64,000 bases of DNA from CAVTWH01 sp963850915 (GCA_963850915.1 CAWKND010000005.1:124001-188000), one strand, 5' to 3'. Positions 54,055 to 63,760 are shown, numbered from the stretch's first letter. Program-made: numbers and translations. The notes: a model not told the origin generated them from the sequence alone.

Positions 54055-54799
54055 TTGGTTCAGACGCGAGTACGGGTGCAGATTTGCGGCCCGCCCACCG
54101 TCGAGATCGACGGCGAGCGGCGCGAGCATCTGCTGCCCGGTCGGCAGGGACGGATCCTGCTGGCCTACGCGGTGCTGCGCCGGCGTGAGGCCATCGGGCG
54201 GGACGAGGCTGTCGCCGCGCTGTGGGCGGACACGCCGCCCCGCGCGGCCGACGCCGCTCTGGCTGCGTTGCTGTCGAAACTGCGGAAGGTACTCAGGCCG
54301 GCGCCGGTGAACGGATTACGTATCGTGCTGCCTACCGACGCGTTCGTCGACATCGAGGCCGCCCGTGAATCGATCCACCGTGCCGAGTCGGCGCTGGTCC
54401 GGGCGGACTGGTCGGGTGCCTGGGCGGCGGCGCAGACGACACTGTTCGCGGCCCGCCGGGATTTCCTGCCCGGTGAGGAACGGGATTGGGTCACGGTGAC
54501 CCGGCACGAACTCGACGGTCTGCGGCTGCGGGCGTCTGGAAACCTACGCCGAGGCCGCGCTGCACCTGGCCGGTACCGAACTCGCCACCGCCGAACGGGC
54601 CAGCCGGGAACTCGTTGCCATCGCCCCGTTCCGCGAGAGCGGTACCCGGGTACTCATGCGCGCGCTCGCCGCCCGCGGCAACGGCGCCGAAGCCATGCGC
54701 AGCTACGACGAGCTCGTCCGCCGGCTCCGCGACGAACTCGGCGTCGGACCGAGCGCGGCAACCCGAGCGCTGCACAGCGAACTACTCGCCGGCCATTAG
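54055..54799 (+). pseudogene. SARP-family (AfsR/BTAD) regulator, frameshifted
   Basis: The first frame encodes an OmpR-type DNA-binding domain and the start of a BTAD domain (VQICGPPTVEIDGERREHLLPGRQGRILLAYAVLRRREAIGRDEAVAALWADTPP...LSKLRKVL; ...LDGLRLRA). After about 54535 sense moves to another frame: LETYAEAALHLAGTELATAERASRELVAIAPFRESGTRVLMRALAARGNGAEAMRSYDELVRRLRDELGVGPSAATRALHSELLAGH. Removing one base in gcgtctgg (as gcgctgg) restores a 247-residue SARP. Either a decayed regulator or a sequencing error. It is divergent from the methyltransferase operon. Confidence 0.85.
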
Positions 54800-54873
54800 C
54801 TGCCGCCACGTGGCAGCGGGTGAGCGTCTTGATCATCCGCGGTCTTCGAGCGCGCGCGGCAGGTGGGCATGCG

Positions 54874-55534
54874 CTACTGCGGGTGCGGCCGGTATCCGCC
54901 GCTGTCCGCCCGGTGGCGCAGGGCGAAGATGGCGGCTTGGACACGGTCCTGCAGGTCGAGCTTGGTGAGGATGCTGCTGACGTGGGTCTTGACGGTCTGT
55001 TCGCCGATCGCGAGTTCCCGGCTGATCTGCCGGTTGCTGTGGCCGCGGGCGATGAGGTCGAGTACTTCGCGTTCGCGTGGCGAGAGCGGGTGTAGTGGGT
55101 CCGGTGCCGGTGGGCGGCGCAGCGCCTGGGTGAGTCGGGTCAGCAGGTCGGGGCTGAGGGTGGCGGTACCGTCGGCGGCTTCCCGGACCGCGTTGACGAC
55201 GTCTTCGGCGGACGCGGTCTTTGAGCAGGTAGGAGGTCGCGCCGCCCTTTATGGCGCGGACCAGATGCTCGTCATCGGTGGCGGAGGTGAGTACCACGAC
55301 GGCTGGGGGGTGGGGTGTGTCGCGCAGCGCGGTGAGTACGCCGTGGCCGTCCACGCCGGGCAGGTAGAGATCGAGCAGCGCCACGTGCGGGCGGGTGGCC
55401 GCGACGACAGTGAGCGCCTGCCGGCCGTCGCCCGCTACGCCGACCACATCGATGTCTGGTTCCTGGCTGAGTAGGTAGCACAGCCCGTCGCGGACCACCC
55501 GGTGATCGTCGACAATCACCACGCGGATCGTCAC
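54874..55534 (-). pseudogene. NarL/LuxR-type response regulator, frameshifted
   Basis: The receiver domain is intact (TIRVVIVDDHRVVRDGLCYLL, ALLDLYLPG with phospho-Asp, VVVLTSATDDEHL, AIKGGATSYLLK). At AAAGACCG (55220) the frame slips; dropping one A gives KTASAEDVVNAVREAADGTATLSPDLLTRL, then LSPREREVLDLIARGHSNRQISRELAIGEQTVKTHVSSIL, a complete LuxR helix-turn-helix, ending at 54874. It overlaps the histidine kinase by four bases. The pair would respond to an unknown signal. Confidence 0.87.
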
Positions 55535-57024
55535 GGCGCCGGTACCCTGACCGCGAGGGTCGTACCGTGTCCGGGTGCGCTGTCGATGGTCACCGTGCCG
55601 CCGAGTTCGCTTACCCGGTCACGGATGTGGGCCAGCCCGGAGCCGGTGTGCGGTACGACCGGGTCGAAGCCGGTACCGCTGTCGCGCACGGTGAGGTCGA
55701 TGTGCCCTCCCCGGCGTGCCGTGGACACGGCCAGGTGACGCGCGTTGCCGTGCCGTACGGCGTTGGTGAACCCCTCCTGCGTAATACGAACCAGGGCGTG
55801 CTCGATCGGTGCGGGGACGGTGATGTCGGCGAGGTCGGCGTCGACGGTGACGCCGAGCCGGTCACGGTAGGCCGTGCAGATTTCCCGCAGGGCCGGCGCG
55901 AGCCCTATGCCATGGGGGTTGGCTGGGCGCAGTTCGAACAACAGCACCTGCATGTCGCGCAGTGCGTCTTCGCTGATCTGTTCGATCACCCGTACCTGCG
56001 GATCATCGGGTCTGGCGCGGCGCATCCCGGCGGCGGTCATACGTAGGCCGAAGAGATGCTGCGAGATGGCGTCATGGAGTTCTCTCGCGATCCGGGCTCT
56101 CTCCGCGGTGGCGGCGTCGCCGGCGGCCCGTTCCCGTTCGGCGGCCAGCGCGGACCCCAGTTGCCGGATCATGTTGGTGAAGTTCGCCTCCAGTCGTCCG
56201 ATCTCGTCCCGGCCGGAGGTGGGCAGGGCGACGGTGTAGTCCCCGTCTGCGACGGCGATGGTGGCCCGTTCTAGACGGCGTACCCGGCGGACGAGACGGG
56301 CCGAGGCAAGCAGCCCGAACAGCACCCCCACCGGTACGATCATGATCAGCAGTGCGTAGGAGGCCCACAGCAGTGGCCCGGTGCCGGACATCCGCCTCAG
56401 GTCCTGCCATGCACTGATCGGGCTGACGAACCCGGCCGACGGCGACGGCGCCTGCACGTACAGGTAGGCGACGGACCCGGCTGGGGCGGGCGCCGGCCCG
56501 AGCAGCGCCCAGCTCACCCGGCCGTACGGGGCGGAGCCGCTGCCGCCCTCGGATTGGCCGGCGATGATCGCCGCTGCTGCCGCAGCCGGGAGCTTGTCCG
56601 CCGCCTGTTGTCCGGGTGGGTACCGGGCCGGTGCGGACGAGGCGATGATGTCTCCGTTCGAGTCGATCAGTACGGCGGCGGTCACCGGCCGATCGTCGTG
56701 GATCGGGCCGTCGATACCGGGGATGACCAGCGTGAGACCGTCGTCGGCCAGCTGGGCCCGGCCTGGGCGTGCGGGCTGATCGCGGTCACCCAGCAATGTT
56801 GCGGCGGGCACCGTACCCGGATAGAGCAGCTGCAGCTGTTGCAGGTACGCCTTGGCGGTCGCACCCACTTGGTCCTGCGATCTCGTGTCGTTTTCCAGCC
56901 GGGGTGCCAGGTAGCCGAGGACGAGCGTCTCGGTCAGTACTACGACGGCGAGTGTGACCAGTACGTAGGAGGCGATCAGCCGACCCGAAAGCCCCCACGC
57001 CCGGCGACGTACCCAGTCCCACAT
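55531..57024 (-). CDS. NarL/DesK-type sensor histidine kinase
   Basis: 497 residues with an N-terminal membrane helix, an extracytoplasmic domain of about 170 residues, a second helix (LLWASYALLIMIVPVGVLFGLLA) and a HAMP segment (RRLERATIAVADGDYTVALP). The HisKA_3 dimerisation box is RIARELHDAISQHLFGLRM, and the ATPase N box is NAVRHGNARH followed by DSGTGFDP and GSGLAHIRDRVSELGGTV. It phosphorylates the adjacent NarL regulator, whose gene overlaps it by four bases. Confidence 0.92.
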   Translation of the reverse strand: MWDWVRRRAWGLSGRLIASYVLVTLAVVVLTETLVLGYLAPRLENDTRSQDQVGATAKAYLQQLQLLYPGTVPAATLLGDRDQPARPGRAQLADDGLTLVIPGIDGPIHDDRPVTAAVLIDSNGDIIASSAPARYPPGQQAADKLPAAAAAAIIAGQSEGGSGSAPYGRVSWALLGPAPAPAGSVAYLYVQAPSPSAGFVSPISAWQDLRRMSGTGPLLWASYALLIMIVPVGVLFGLLASARLVRRVRRLERATIAVADGDYTVALPTSGRDEIGRLEANFTNMIRQLGSALAAERERAAGDAATAERARIARELHDAISQHLFGLRMTAAGMRRARPDDPQVRVIEQISEDALRDMQVLLFELRPANPHGIGLAPALREICTAYRDRLGVTVDADLADITVPAPIEHALVRITQEGFTNAVRHGNARHLAVSTARRGGHIDLTVRDSGTGFDPVVPHTGSGLAHIRDRVSELGGTVTIDSAPGHGTTLAVRVPAP

Positions 57025-57204
57025 CCGTGCACGCTACCTCCGCGCTGGTGCGGGCGTATCCCTCCAGCGAGGGAGCCGCGCTGCTACCAACACGTGATGC
57101 GCCCGCCACCGGCTGGCCGGGACGCTGGCTGCCACGACCACACCCGCGAGCCGCACTCCGCTCCACGTGACCGGCCCGCCGACCCAACTGGAGGCACCAG
57201 CGCC

Positions 57205-58653
57205 ATGCGCGAACTTCCATTGCCACCGCATCTTCCGATCTCCCGCCGGAGCCTGCTCGGTGGTGGCGTGGCCGCGGCGGTCTTGACCGCGTTGCCCGCC
57301 TGCGACAGTTCGGGATCCCCGACCGGTACCCGATCGGCAAACCCGTCAGGATCGGCGGCCAGTTCGGGATCGACGCTCGGTTCGGGATCTCCGTCGGGTA
57401 TCGGTTCGAACGTCCCGGTCACCCACGACAGCTACGGAGTGCACATCGGTCCGTCGGTCGCCGCCAACCCCCGAAACCCGAAGCAGCTTCTCGCCGCGTG
57501 TGGCGTCTCACGCACGCCGAACCCCGAGTTCGTCGCAACGTACCTGTCGCTTGACGCGGGTACCAGCTGGCAGAACGGCGGCCTGCCGCCTACGCCCGAG
57601 GCCGGGGCGGCGGGAGACGACGTGAGCGTCACCTACGACCTGAACGGCCACGGCTATGTCTGCGCCACGCGCGCCGGCCACTCCGACAACGTCGACCCCG
57701 CCAACCCCGATGCGAACCGCGCTGTGTACGTGTGGCGGACCGAGGACAACGGGCGCAGCTACTCGGCACCGATCACCCTGGTACAGGGCGTCTACTGCGA
57801 TCACCCCTACCTGACCGCCGACCAGGACCAGGCCTCGAACACCCACAACGTCTACGTCGCCTGGGGCGCCGGTGCTTCGCACACAGCGCTGGACTTCAGC
57901 CGCTCCACCGACGGCGGCACGACCTTCGAGCCGGCACGCCGGATCCTGGCGGAAGCCGGTACCCCGTCACTGGTGAGCGCGGGCCCCGAGCTTGCCACCG
58001 GACCGAATGGCCTCGTGGTCGCGGTCTGCGAATGGACCAGCCAGCAGGACCCCTCCGGCGACATGATCGGTCAGGTCGTCGCCGTCTGCTCGACCGATGC
58101 CGGCCGCACCTTCGGCCCGCCGGTCCAGCTGGGCGCGGAGGCGGCCGCTATCGCCCTGCCGGGAGACGTCATGCCCAACAGCATGCCGACAGTTGCCTGC
58201 TCACCCGTGGGCGATGCCATCTACGCCGCGTTCGTCACCCACAAGGCCGGCGCCACGCACTCCGACATCGTGGTGGCCGCCTCCTTTGACCACGGCCGGA
58301 CCTGGCCCGAGACCGTGACCGCAACCCCCGACGATGCCATGATCTATTTCCAGCCGAACCTGGCGGTCAACGAGTCGGGCCAGGTGGCGCTCTGCGCGTT
58401 CGCGTTTGCCAACAACCGGGCAGACCGGGTTGTTCTTTTGTCGCCGCCTCGGGACCTGCGCTTCGGCGCACCGCTGCGGGTGACCGCCGCGTCTTTCAAT
58501 CCCCACAACGGCATGCCCAGTGGCGGCAAGCACGGCGCCTGGTACATCGGCGACTACCAAGGCATCACCGCGACCTCCGGAGCCTTCCAACTCGTGTGGA
58601 ACGACACCCGCTCCGGAAAGCTGGACCTCTACGCGGCCACCGTGCACCCGTGA
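57205..58653 (+). CDS. TAT-exported lipoprotein with BNR/sialidase-like propeller
   Basis: 482 residues. N-terminus contains SRRSLLGGGVAAAVLTALPAC: a twin-arginine signal and a lipobox with Cys 33, so it is exported folded and lipid-anchored. After a Ser/Gly linker, repeated strands with Asp-box-like turns (STDGGTTFEPARRIL, STDAGRTFGPPVQLG, SFDHGRTWPETVT, EDNGRSYSAPITL) indicate a sialidase-fold propeller. The catalytic residues of sialidases are not evident, so a carbohydrate-binding or unknown role is likely. It is convergent with the next gene. ATG 57205 has GGAGG upstream. Confidence 0.82.
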   Translation: MRELPLPPHLPISRRSLLGGGVAAAVLTALPACDSSGSPTGTRSANPSGSAASSGSTLGSGSPSGIGSNVPVTHDSYGVHIGPSVAANPRNPKQLLAACGVSRTPNPEFVATYLSLDAGTSWQNGGLPPTPEAGAAGDDVSVTYDLNGHGYVCATRAGHSDNVDPANPDANRAVYVWRTEDNGRSYSAPITLVQGVYCDHPYLTADQDQASNTHNVYVAWGAGASHTALDFSRSTDGGTTFEPARRILAEAGTPSLVSAGPELATGPNGLVVAVCEWTSQQDPSGDMIGQVVAVCSTDAGRTFGPPVQLGAEAAAIALPGDVMPNSMPTVACSPVGDAIYAAFVTHKAGATHSDIVVAASFDHGRTWPETVTATPDDAMIYFQPNLAVNESGQVALCAFAFANNRADRVVLLSPPRDLRFGAPLRVTAASFNPHNGMPSGGKHGAWYIGDYQGITATSGAFQLVWNDTRSGKLDLYAATVHP

Positions 58654-58679
58654 GACCGGGAGAGGCTCGCCGACTCCGC

Positions 58680-59288
58680 TCACCGGTCAGTTGCGATTGC
58701 CGCGATGGCGGCGTGCGGCCGGGTTCCGGCTTCGCTGGGTCGCTGCAGGCGCTCGACTTCGGTGAATCCGGCTCGGTTCAGTCGCTCGACGAGTTCGTCG
58801 ACGGGCCAGCGGTAGGCGGTCACGACTTTGTGGTCGAAGGCTGCTACCTCGTCACCGTCGAAGACGCCGAGTACCAGCGTTCCGGCCGGGGCCATTGCCC
58901 GCCGGAACTCGGCCAGCACACTGTCGAGCCTGTGCGGTGGTAGATGGATCAGCGAGTACCAGGCCAGGATGCCGGCGATCGAGTGGTCGGCAACGGCGAG
59001 GTCTTCCATCGACCCGAGTTGGTAGCTGCCGCTTGGGTGGGCGGCCCGCGCGTGGGCGATGAACTCGGGGACCATGTCGATTCCCGTTGCGTCGACGCCC
59101 AGCGAGCGAAGGTAGCCGGTGATGTGGCCGGGCCCGCAGCCCAGATCGAGTACCGTGCCGGGCCGGCCGGCAAGGTGTCGTCCGATGAAGGCCAGGTCCT
59201 CGGCGTGGACCTGCTGGCTGGAACCGAACAGCTCGATGTAGAGCTGCGCGACGGACGCATACGCGTGCCGAACCTGCTCCACGTTCAC
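58680..59288 (-). CDS. SAM-dependent class I methyltransferase
   Basis: 202 residues. SAM motif I is TVLDLGCGPGHITGYLRSLG, followed by ATGIDMVPEFIAHARAAHP, SMEDLAVADHSIAGILAWYSLIHLP and MAPAGTLVLGVF. The N-terminus VEQVRHAYASVAQLYIELFG is typical of the methyltransferase-11/25 group. GTG start. Substrate unknown; no operon partner. Confidence 0.88.
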   Translation of the reverse strand: MNVEQVRHAYASVAQLYIELFGSSQQVHAEDLAFIGRHLAGRPGTVLDLGCGPGHITGYLRSLGVDATGIDMVPEFIAHARAAHPSGSYQLGSMEDLAVADHSIAGILAWYSLIHLPPHRLDSVLAEFRRAMAPAGTLVLGVFDGDEVAAFDHKVVTAYRWPVDELVERLNRAGFTEVERLQRPSEAGTRPHAAIAAIATDR

Positions 59289-59307
59289 CGCGCGACTATA
59301 TGGTCTC

Positions 59308-59334
59308 CCGGCCCGCTGCGGCGCAACGGGCCGG
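59308..59334. terminator. Hairpin between the GH20 and methyltransferase genes
   Basis: CCGGCCCG (59308-59315), an 11-base loop and CGGGCCGG (59327-59334). It lies 60 bases downstream of the GH20 stop. The loop is long and there is no T run, so termination is only likely. Confidence 0.4.
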
Positions 59335-59393
59335 TCGTCCAGCGCGACGTCCTGGTCTCCCGGGAGCCGGGCCGCCCAGCGTGAAACGAGGCG

Positions 59394-61802
59394 CTACCTG
59401 TTGAACTGGAACCAGTTGAGGTTGACGAAGTCGGCGCCTGCCGTGCCGGTGAAGGTGAGGAACACCGCGTGGACACCGGTTGCCGAACCGGACAGGTTGG
59501 TGGTGGTACTGACCCAGGTCTGCCAGCCGCCGGTGGAGGTGACCGGGACGCTGGCGATGATCGGGCCGGTGGTGGAGTCCAGGCGGTACTGGATGGTGCC
59601 GCTGGACGCGCCGGAGGCCAGCCGCGTGGTTACCGTCGCCGCCGTCGGGGTACCGAAGTCCACGCCTGCGTAGCCGAGCCAGTCGCCGGGCGTGATGTAG
59701 CCGACGTTCTGGCCGCCGCCGGTGTCGGTGGTGGTCTCGGTCTGGGTGCCGGACTGGCTGCCGAAGTTCTCCGCCTGCCGCACGCTGTAGGCGTTGGGCA
59801 GTCCGCTGCCGGCGTTGAACTGTAGCCAGTTGAGGTTGACGAAGTCGGTGCCCGCGGTACCGGTGAAGGTGAGGTACAGCCGGTGCACGCCGGTGGCCGC
59901 GCCGGTCAGGTTGGTGGTGGTGCTGGTCCAGGCCTGCCAGCCGCCGGTGGAGGTGACCGGGACGCTGGCGATGATCGGGCCGGTGGTGGAGTCCAGGCGG
60001 TACTGGATGGTTCCGCTGGACGCGCCGGAGGCCAGCCGGGTCGTGACCGAGGCCGGCGACGCCGTGCCGAAGTCGAGGTCGTAGGCGAGCGTGTCGCCGG
60101 GCGTGATGTAGCCGACGTTCTGGCCGCCGCCGGTGTCGGTGGTGGTCTCGGTCTGCGTCCCGGTCTGCGCGCTGTAGCTCTCGGCCTGGATCTGGCTGTA
60201 CGCACTGCGCGTCGTCTGCTGCGTGCTCCACGGGACCTGCGGCGAGGCGTAGTAGTTGATCCCCTCGACGGTCCAGCGTGGACCCTGCGCGCCGAGCCGT
60301 ACCTTGAACGTGTCCCAGTTGCGTGCCGACTGCGGCGACCACGCCAGCTCGGCCAGCGCCGGCAGCCGCGGGAATGCCATGTACTCGATGTCGGCCAGCT
60401 TGGTGATCGTCTCAGTCCACAGTGGAGCCTCGACGCCGAGGATCGCGCTGGCGGGCACGCCGGAGAGGTAGGCGCCCGGGTCCCAGTCGTAGGCGGTCTG
60501 CACCTCGATCAGGCCGGCCCACGTCTGGCCGAGCGGGGTCGAGTTGGTGTACTTCATGTCCAGGTACGCCTTGTTCGCCGGCGACAGCAGGATCTTGTCG
60601 CCCTTGCTCACCGCTGCGCTCAGGTCCGCATCCGAGGTGGACGTTCCCCAGTATTGGGCGACCCGGTTCGCCGTGTGGTCGGCCTCCCCGATCTGGTGCC
60701 AGCCGATGACGGTCTTGCCGGCCGCGGCGACGAACGGCTGTACGCGGTTGACGAACGTGGTGTAGTCGGCCGCCGGCGTGCTCGAGGCCTCGTCACCGCC
60801 GATGTGCAGGTACGGCCCGGGGGTGATGGCGGCGAGTTCGTTGAGTACCTGCTGCACGAACGTGTACGTGACCGAGCTGCTGACGCACAGCGAGCTGAAG
60901 CCGACGTTCGTGCCGGTGTAGAGCGGCGGGGCCGTGTTGTTGCAGTTGAGCTGCGCGTAGGAGGCGAGCGCGGCGTTGACGTGGCCGGGCATGTCGATCT
61001 CGGGCACGATGGTGATCTGCCGCGACGCCGCGTAGGAGACCAGGTCGGAGTATTGCGCCTTGGTGTAGTAGCCGCCCGCGCCGCCGCCCACCTGGGTGCT
61101 GCCGCCCACGGTCGCCAGCTGTGGCCAGGCGTCGATCACGATGCGCCAGCCCTGGTCGTCGGAGAGGTGCAGGTGCAAAATATTGATCTTGTACTGTGCG
61201 ATCTCGTCGATGTACCGCTTCACCACGTCGGGGGTGAAGAAGTGCCGTGACACGTCGAGCATCGTGCCGCGGTAGGCGTACCGCGGGTAGTCGACGATCC
61301 GGCCGCCGGTGATCGTCCACGGTCCACTCTGGACGGTCCGCGCCTCGATCGTCGCCGGCAGCAGCTGCCGCAGCGTCTGTACCCCATGGAATAGCCCGGC
61401 CGCGGTCTGCGCGCGGACCGTGACGGCGGTGGCGGTCACGTCGAGTTGGTAGCCCTCGGTGCCGACGCTCGGGTCGGCGCCGGCCAGCAGCAGTGCGATG
61501 CCGCTGGTCGGCGTGCCGGTTGTGGTGGAGACCGGCAGCGCGTAGCCGGTTGACGGGCGGAGGATGCCGGCGAGGTAGTTGCCGGCATCGGTGGCGCCGG
61601 CCGCGGTCTGGATCGCGGCGTTCGACGGCAGCGTGTAGGTCACGCCGGCCGCGGGCTGCGCCGACACCGGCACTGGTACGACGTCGGAGAGGCTCACCGC
61701 GGCGCTGGCCGGGGAGGCCGTCAGCAGCCAGACGGCGCCGGTGGCGGCGGTCGCGAGGGCCACGGCGGAGGCGAGCAACAGGTTGCGCGGGGAACGGTAC
61801 AC
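59394..61802 (-). CDS. Secreted GH20 beta-N-acetylhexosaminidase with two CBM6-like modules
   Basis: 802 residues. Signal peptide: MYRSPRNLLLASAVALATAATGAVWLLTASPASA. A GH20b-like N-domain is followed by the GH20 barrel with YRGTMLDVSRHFF, HLHLSDDQGWRI, PEIDMPGH and the catalytic Asp337-Glu338 pair in HIGGDEAS. Two C-terminal carbohydrate-binding modules of about 125 residues (QAESYSAQTGTQTETTTDTGGGQNVGYITPGD; QAENFGSQSGTQTETTTDTGGGQNVGYITPGD) resemble CBM6/CBM35. It releases GlcNAc from chitin oligomers or glycoconjugates. GTG 61802 has GGAGG five bases upstream. Confidence 0.93.
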   Translation of the reverse strand: MYRSPRNLLLASAVALATAATGAVWLLTASPASAAVSLSDVVPVPVSAQPAAGVTYTLPSNAAIQTAAGATDAGNYLAGILRPSTGYALPVSTTTGTPTSGIALLLAGADPSVGTEGYQLDVTATAVTVRAQTAAGLFHGVQTLRQLLPATIEARTVQSGPWTITGGRIVDYPRYAYRGTMLDVSRHFFTPDVVKRYIDEIAQYKINILHLHLSDDQGWRIVIDAWPQLATVGGSTQVGGGAGGYYTKAQYSDLVSYAASRQITIVPEIDMPGHVNAALASYAQLNCNNTAPPLYTGTNVGFSSLCVSSSVTYTFVQQVLNELAAITPGPYLHIGGDEASSTPAADYTTFVNRVQPFVAAAGKTVIGWHQIGEADHTANRVAQYWGTSTSDADLSAAVSKGDKILLSPANKAYLDMKYTNSTPLGQTWAGLIEVQTAYDWDPGAYLSGVPASAILGVEAPLWTETITKLADIEYMAFPRLPALAELAWSPQSARNWDTFKVRLGAQGPRWTVEGINYYASPQVPWSTQQTTRSAYSQIQAESYSAQTGTQTETTTDTGGGQNVGYITPGDTLAYDLDFGTASPASVTTRLASGASSGTIQYRLDSTTGPIIASVPVTSTGGWQAWTSTTTNLTGAATGVHRLYLTFTGTAGTDFVNLNWLQFNAGSGLPNAYSVRQAENFGSQSGTQTETTTDTGGGQNVGYITPGDWLGYAGVDFGTPTAATVTTRLASGASSGTIQYRLDSTTGPIIASVPVTSTGGWQTWVSTTTNLSGSATGVHAVFLTFTGTAGADFVNLNWFQFNR
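59401..60189 (-). repeat. Direct repeat of two CBM6-like modules (period 414 bp)
   Basis: Copies near 59401-59775 and 59815-60189 share long identical stretches, for example the segment encoding TRLASGASSGTIQYRLDS. Their similarity at DNA level implies a fairly recent duplication or gene conversion. Confidence 0.8.
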
Positions 61803-61822
61803 GGCATCCTCCAGCGAAACCG

Positions 61823-61838
61823 TTAAGTTTCCTATTAA
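61823..61838 (-). promoter_or_regulatory. AT-rich operator-like element upstream of the GH20 gene
   Basis: On the gene's strand it reads TTAATAGGAAACTTAA, flanked by TTAA on both sides, about 20 bases upstream of the GTG start. It is unusual in this GC-rich DNA. GGAAACTT-containing elements before secreted hydrolase genes are familiar to me in actinomycetes, but the regulator is not known here. The remaining gap to 62192 holds no supported gene. Confidence 0.35.
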
Positions 61839-62192
61839 TTGACGGCACGCTATGTCCCACGCGGGAAAGTGTCAAGGGAGTCACCGGGTCCGGCGCACGG
61901 GCTGGCGGACTGGCGTATCGGCGGGCAGGTCGTTAGGGCGCGTCCCTGCATCTGCTGGCGTTGCCGCGCCTTGCTGCTGAGCGGACCGCCTGGTCGGACT
62001 CACTCTTGGGGGGCGTCTCCCGTTCGAGCCAAGCGCTCGCGACTGAGATACCGAACCGGCTTGCCGAGCGACTCCGCGTAGGCCCGCAAGAACCTCGACC
62101 GGCACCCCAACGACATCCTCGCCGCCTACATGGCCCCCGGAACATAGCCACCGCTCACGGCTCTGCCGATGACAATGCGCTGGGGGTTGTGG

Positions 62193-62618
62193 TCAAGCTC
62201 GGCGCACAGCGAGTGCCTCGGAGAACATCGGCAGATAGCTGTCATGAGCGAGGCGCAGTTCTCCGAGTTCAGTCTCCTGGAACCACGCGATCGCATCGTG
62301 TTCGTCCAACGCGACATTGACCGGAGCTCCCGTCCAACTTTCGATCAGCCAGATCTGCATGTCGAACGTATCGTCATGGATCTGCTGCGTAGGCGGGCCG
62401 GAAGGCGCCGCGACGTCGATCCCGAGCTCCTCGTGCAACTCCCGAGCAAGCGCCGCACCGGGAAGCTCTCCAGGTTCCACATGTCCACCGGGCAGGTCCC
62501 ACACGTCGGGGTACCAACGGCGCTGGGGAGATCGGTGACACAACAACACCCGGTTGCCGTCACGCAGGAACGCAGCGACGATCCGAGCCCGGGTCGCGCC
62601 CAACGCAGAAGTCGACAC
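62193..62618 (-). CDS. Nudix hydrolase
   Basis: 141 residues. The Nudix box GGHVEPGELPGAALARELHEELGI matches GX5EX7REUXEEXGU. VAAFLRDGNRVLLCHRSPQRRWYPDVWDLP places it with the MutT/NUDT-type group acting on nucleoside diphosphate derivatives. GTG start. The substrate cannot be told from sequence. Confidence 0.9.
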   Translation of the reverse strand: MSTSALGATRARIVAAFLRDGNRVLLCHRSPQRRWYPDVWDLPGGHVEPGELPGAALARELHEELGIDVAAPSGPPTQQIHDDTFDMQIWLIESWTGAPVNVALDEHDAIAWFQETELGELRLAHDSYLPMFSEALAVRRA

Positions 62619-62747
62619 ACGTGCATTCTGCCAGCGCTATGAGCCGGCACAGCGTCGGCAGCGAGCGGTGTACTGATCTGCCGCTGGTCGCGCTCCGCCG
62701 CCCTGCCCGCAACTACCGATGAGCGAGCAGGTGCGAGGATTCACCTT

Positions 62748-63605
62748 GTGGAGGCCGAGTTCGTTTCGCGTGCGATGGCAGCGGCGACGGCACTGGCCGG
62801 AGAGCTGCGGCTGCGGGTCGACGACGCGGTTGTGATTCACAATTCGAACAAGCTCGCGCTACGTCTGTTTCCGTGTGACGTCTTCGCCCGCGTAGCACCG
62901 ATCGGGCAGGAGGTAGCCGCGCTCGAGGTCGAGCTCGCTGTGCGGCTGGCTGAAACCGCTAGCCCCGTCGCAGCGCTGGCACCCCAGGTCGAGCCGCGGG
63001 TCTACAAACGCGACGGCTTCGCCGTGACCCTGTGGACCTACTACGAGGCCGTGGCTGTTGACCTGGACTGGCCAGGGGCATACGCGGACGTGCTGCAACG
63101 CCTGCATACCAGCATGCGAGGCGTCCAGATCGCGACCCCGCACTTCCTGGACCGGGCCGCAGCGGCTGAACGGCTGGTCACGCAGCCAGACGAAACCCCC
63201 GCGCTCGCTGACGCCGACCGGCACCTTCTCCTCGGCACACTGCAGAACGCTCGTGAACGCATTCACAGCCGCGGCGCCGCCGAGCAGCTGCTGCACGGAG
63301 AGCCGCATCCCGGCAACCTCCTCAACACCCGTGACGGCCTGCTGTTCATCGACTTCGAGACGTGCTGCCGCGGACCCATCGAGTTTGATGTTGCCCACGT
63401 GCCGGCGGAGGTCAGCGCCCGCTATCCGAACCTCGATCAAGTACTGCTCGCAGAATGTCGACGGCTCGTGCTTGCGATGGTCGCGGCCTGGCGCTGGGAC
63501 ATCCTCGATGAATTCCCAGATGGCCACCAACACGGCCGAAACATCCTTACCGTGCTCCGCCAGGGTCCGCCATGGCCCCCACTCGGTACCCTCGCCGCCC
63601 AGTAG
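62748..63605 (+). CDS. Aminoglycoside phosphotransferase (APH)-family protein
   Basis: 285 residues. The kinase-like catalytic loop is LLHGEPHPGNLL (Brenner motif HxDxxxxN with Glu for Asp), followed by LLFIDFETCCRGPIEFDVAHV, where DFE occupies the usual D-F/W-x metal site. APH/choline-kinase-like proteins phosphorylate small molecules or antibiotics; the Glu substitution at the catalytic position is a mild oddity. GTG start. No operon partner. Confidence 0.82.
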   Translation: MEAEFVSRAMAAATALAGELRLRVDDAVVIHNSNKLALRLFPCDVFARVAPIGQEVAALEVELAVRLAETASPVAALAPQVEPRVYKRDGFAVTLWTYYEAVAVDLDWPGAYADVLQRLHTSMRGVQIATPHFLDRAAAAERLVTQPDETPALADADRHLLLGTLQNARERIHSRGAAEQLLHGEPHPGNLLNTRDGLLFIDFETCCRGPIEFDVAHVPAEVSARYPNLDQVLLAECRRLVLAMVAAWRWDILDEFPDGHQHGRNILTVLRQGPPWPPLGTLAAQ

Positions 63606-63760
63606 TGAACACACTCACGCGCCGCTGAGAACGCTCGTCTTCTGAGCCTCTGGTCGCATCAAGGTCTACGCAGAGCGGCTCCGGTGCCGGACGGAGGTGG
63701 GGACGGCTCGGCCGTCAGTAACGTCAGCGCTGCGGTCGACAGTGAGCCCGGCGGTGTCCC

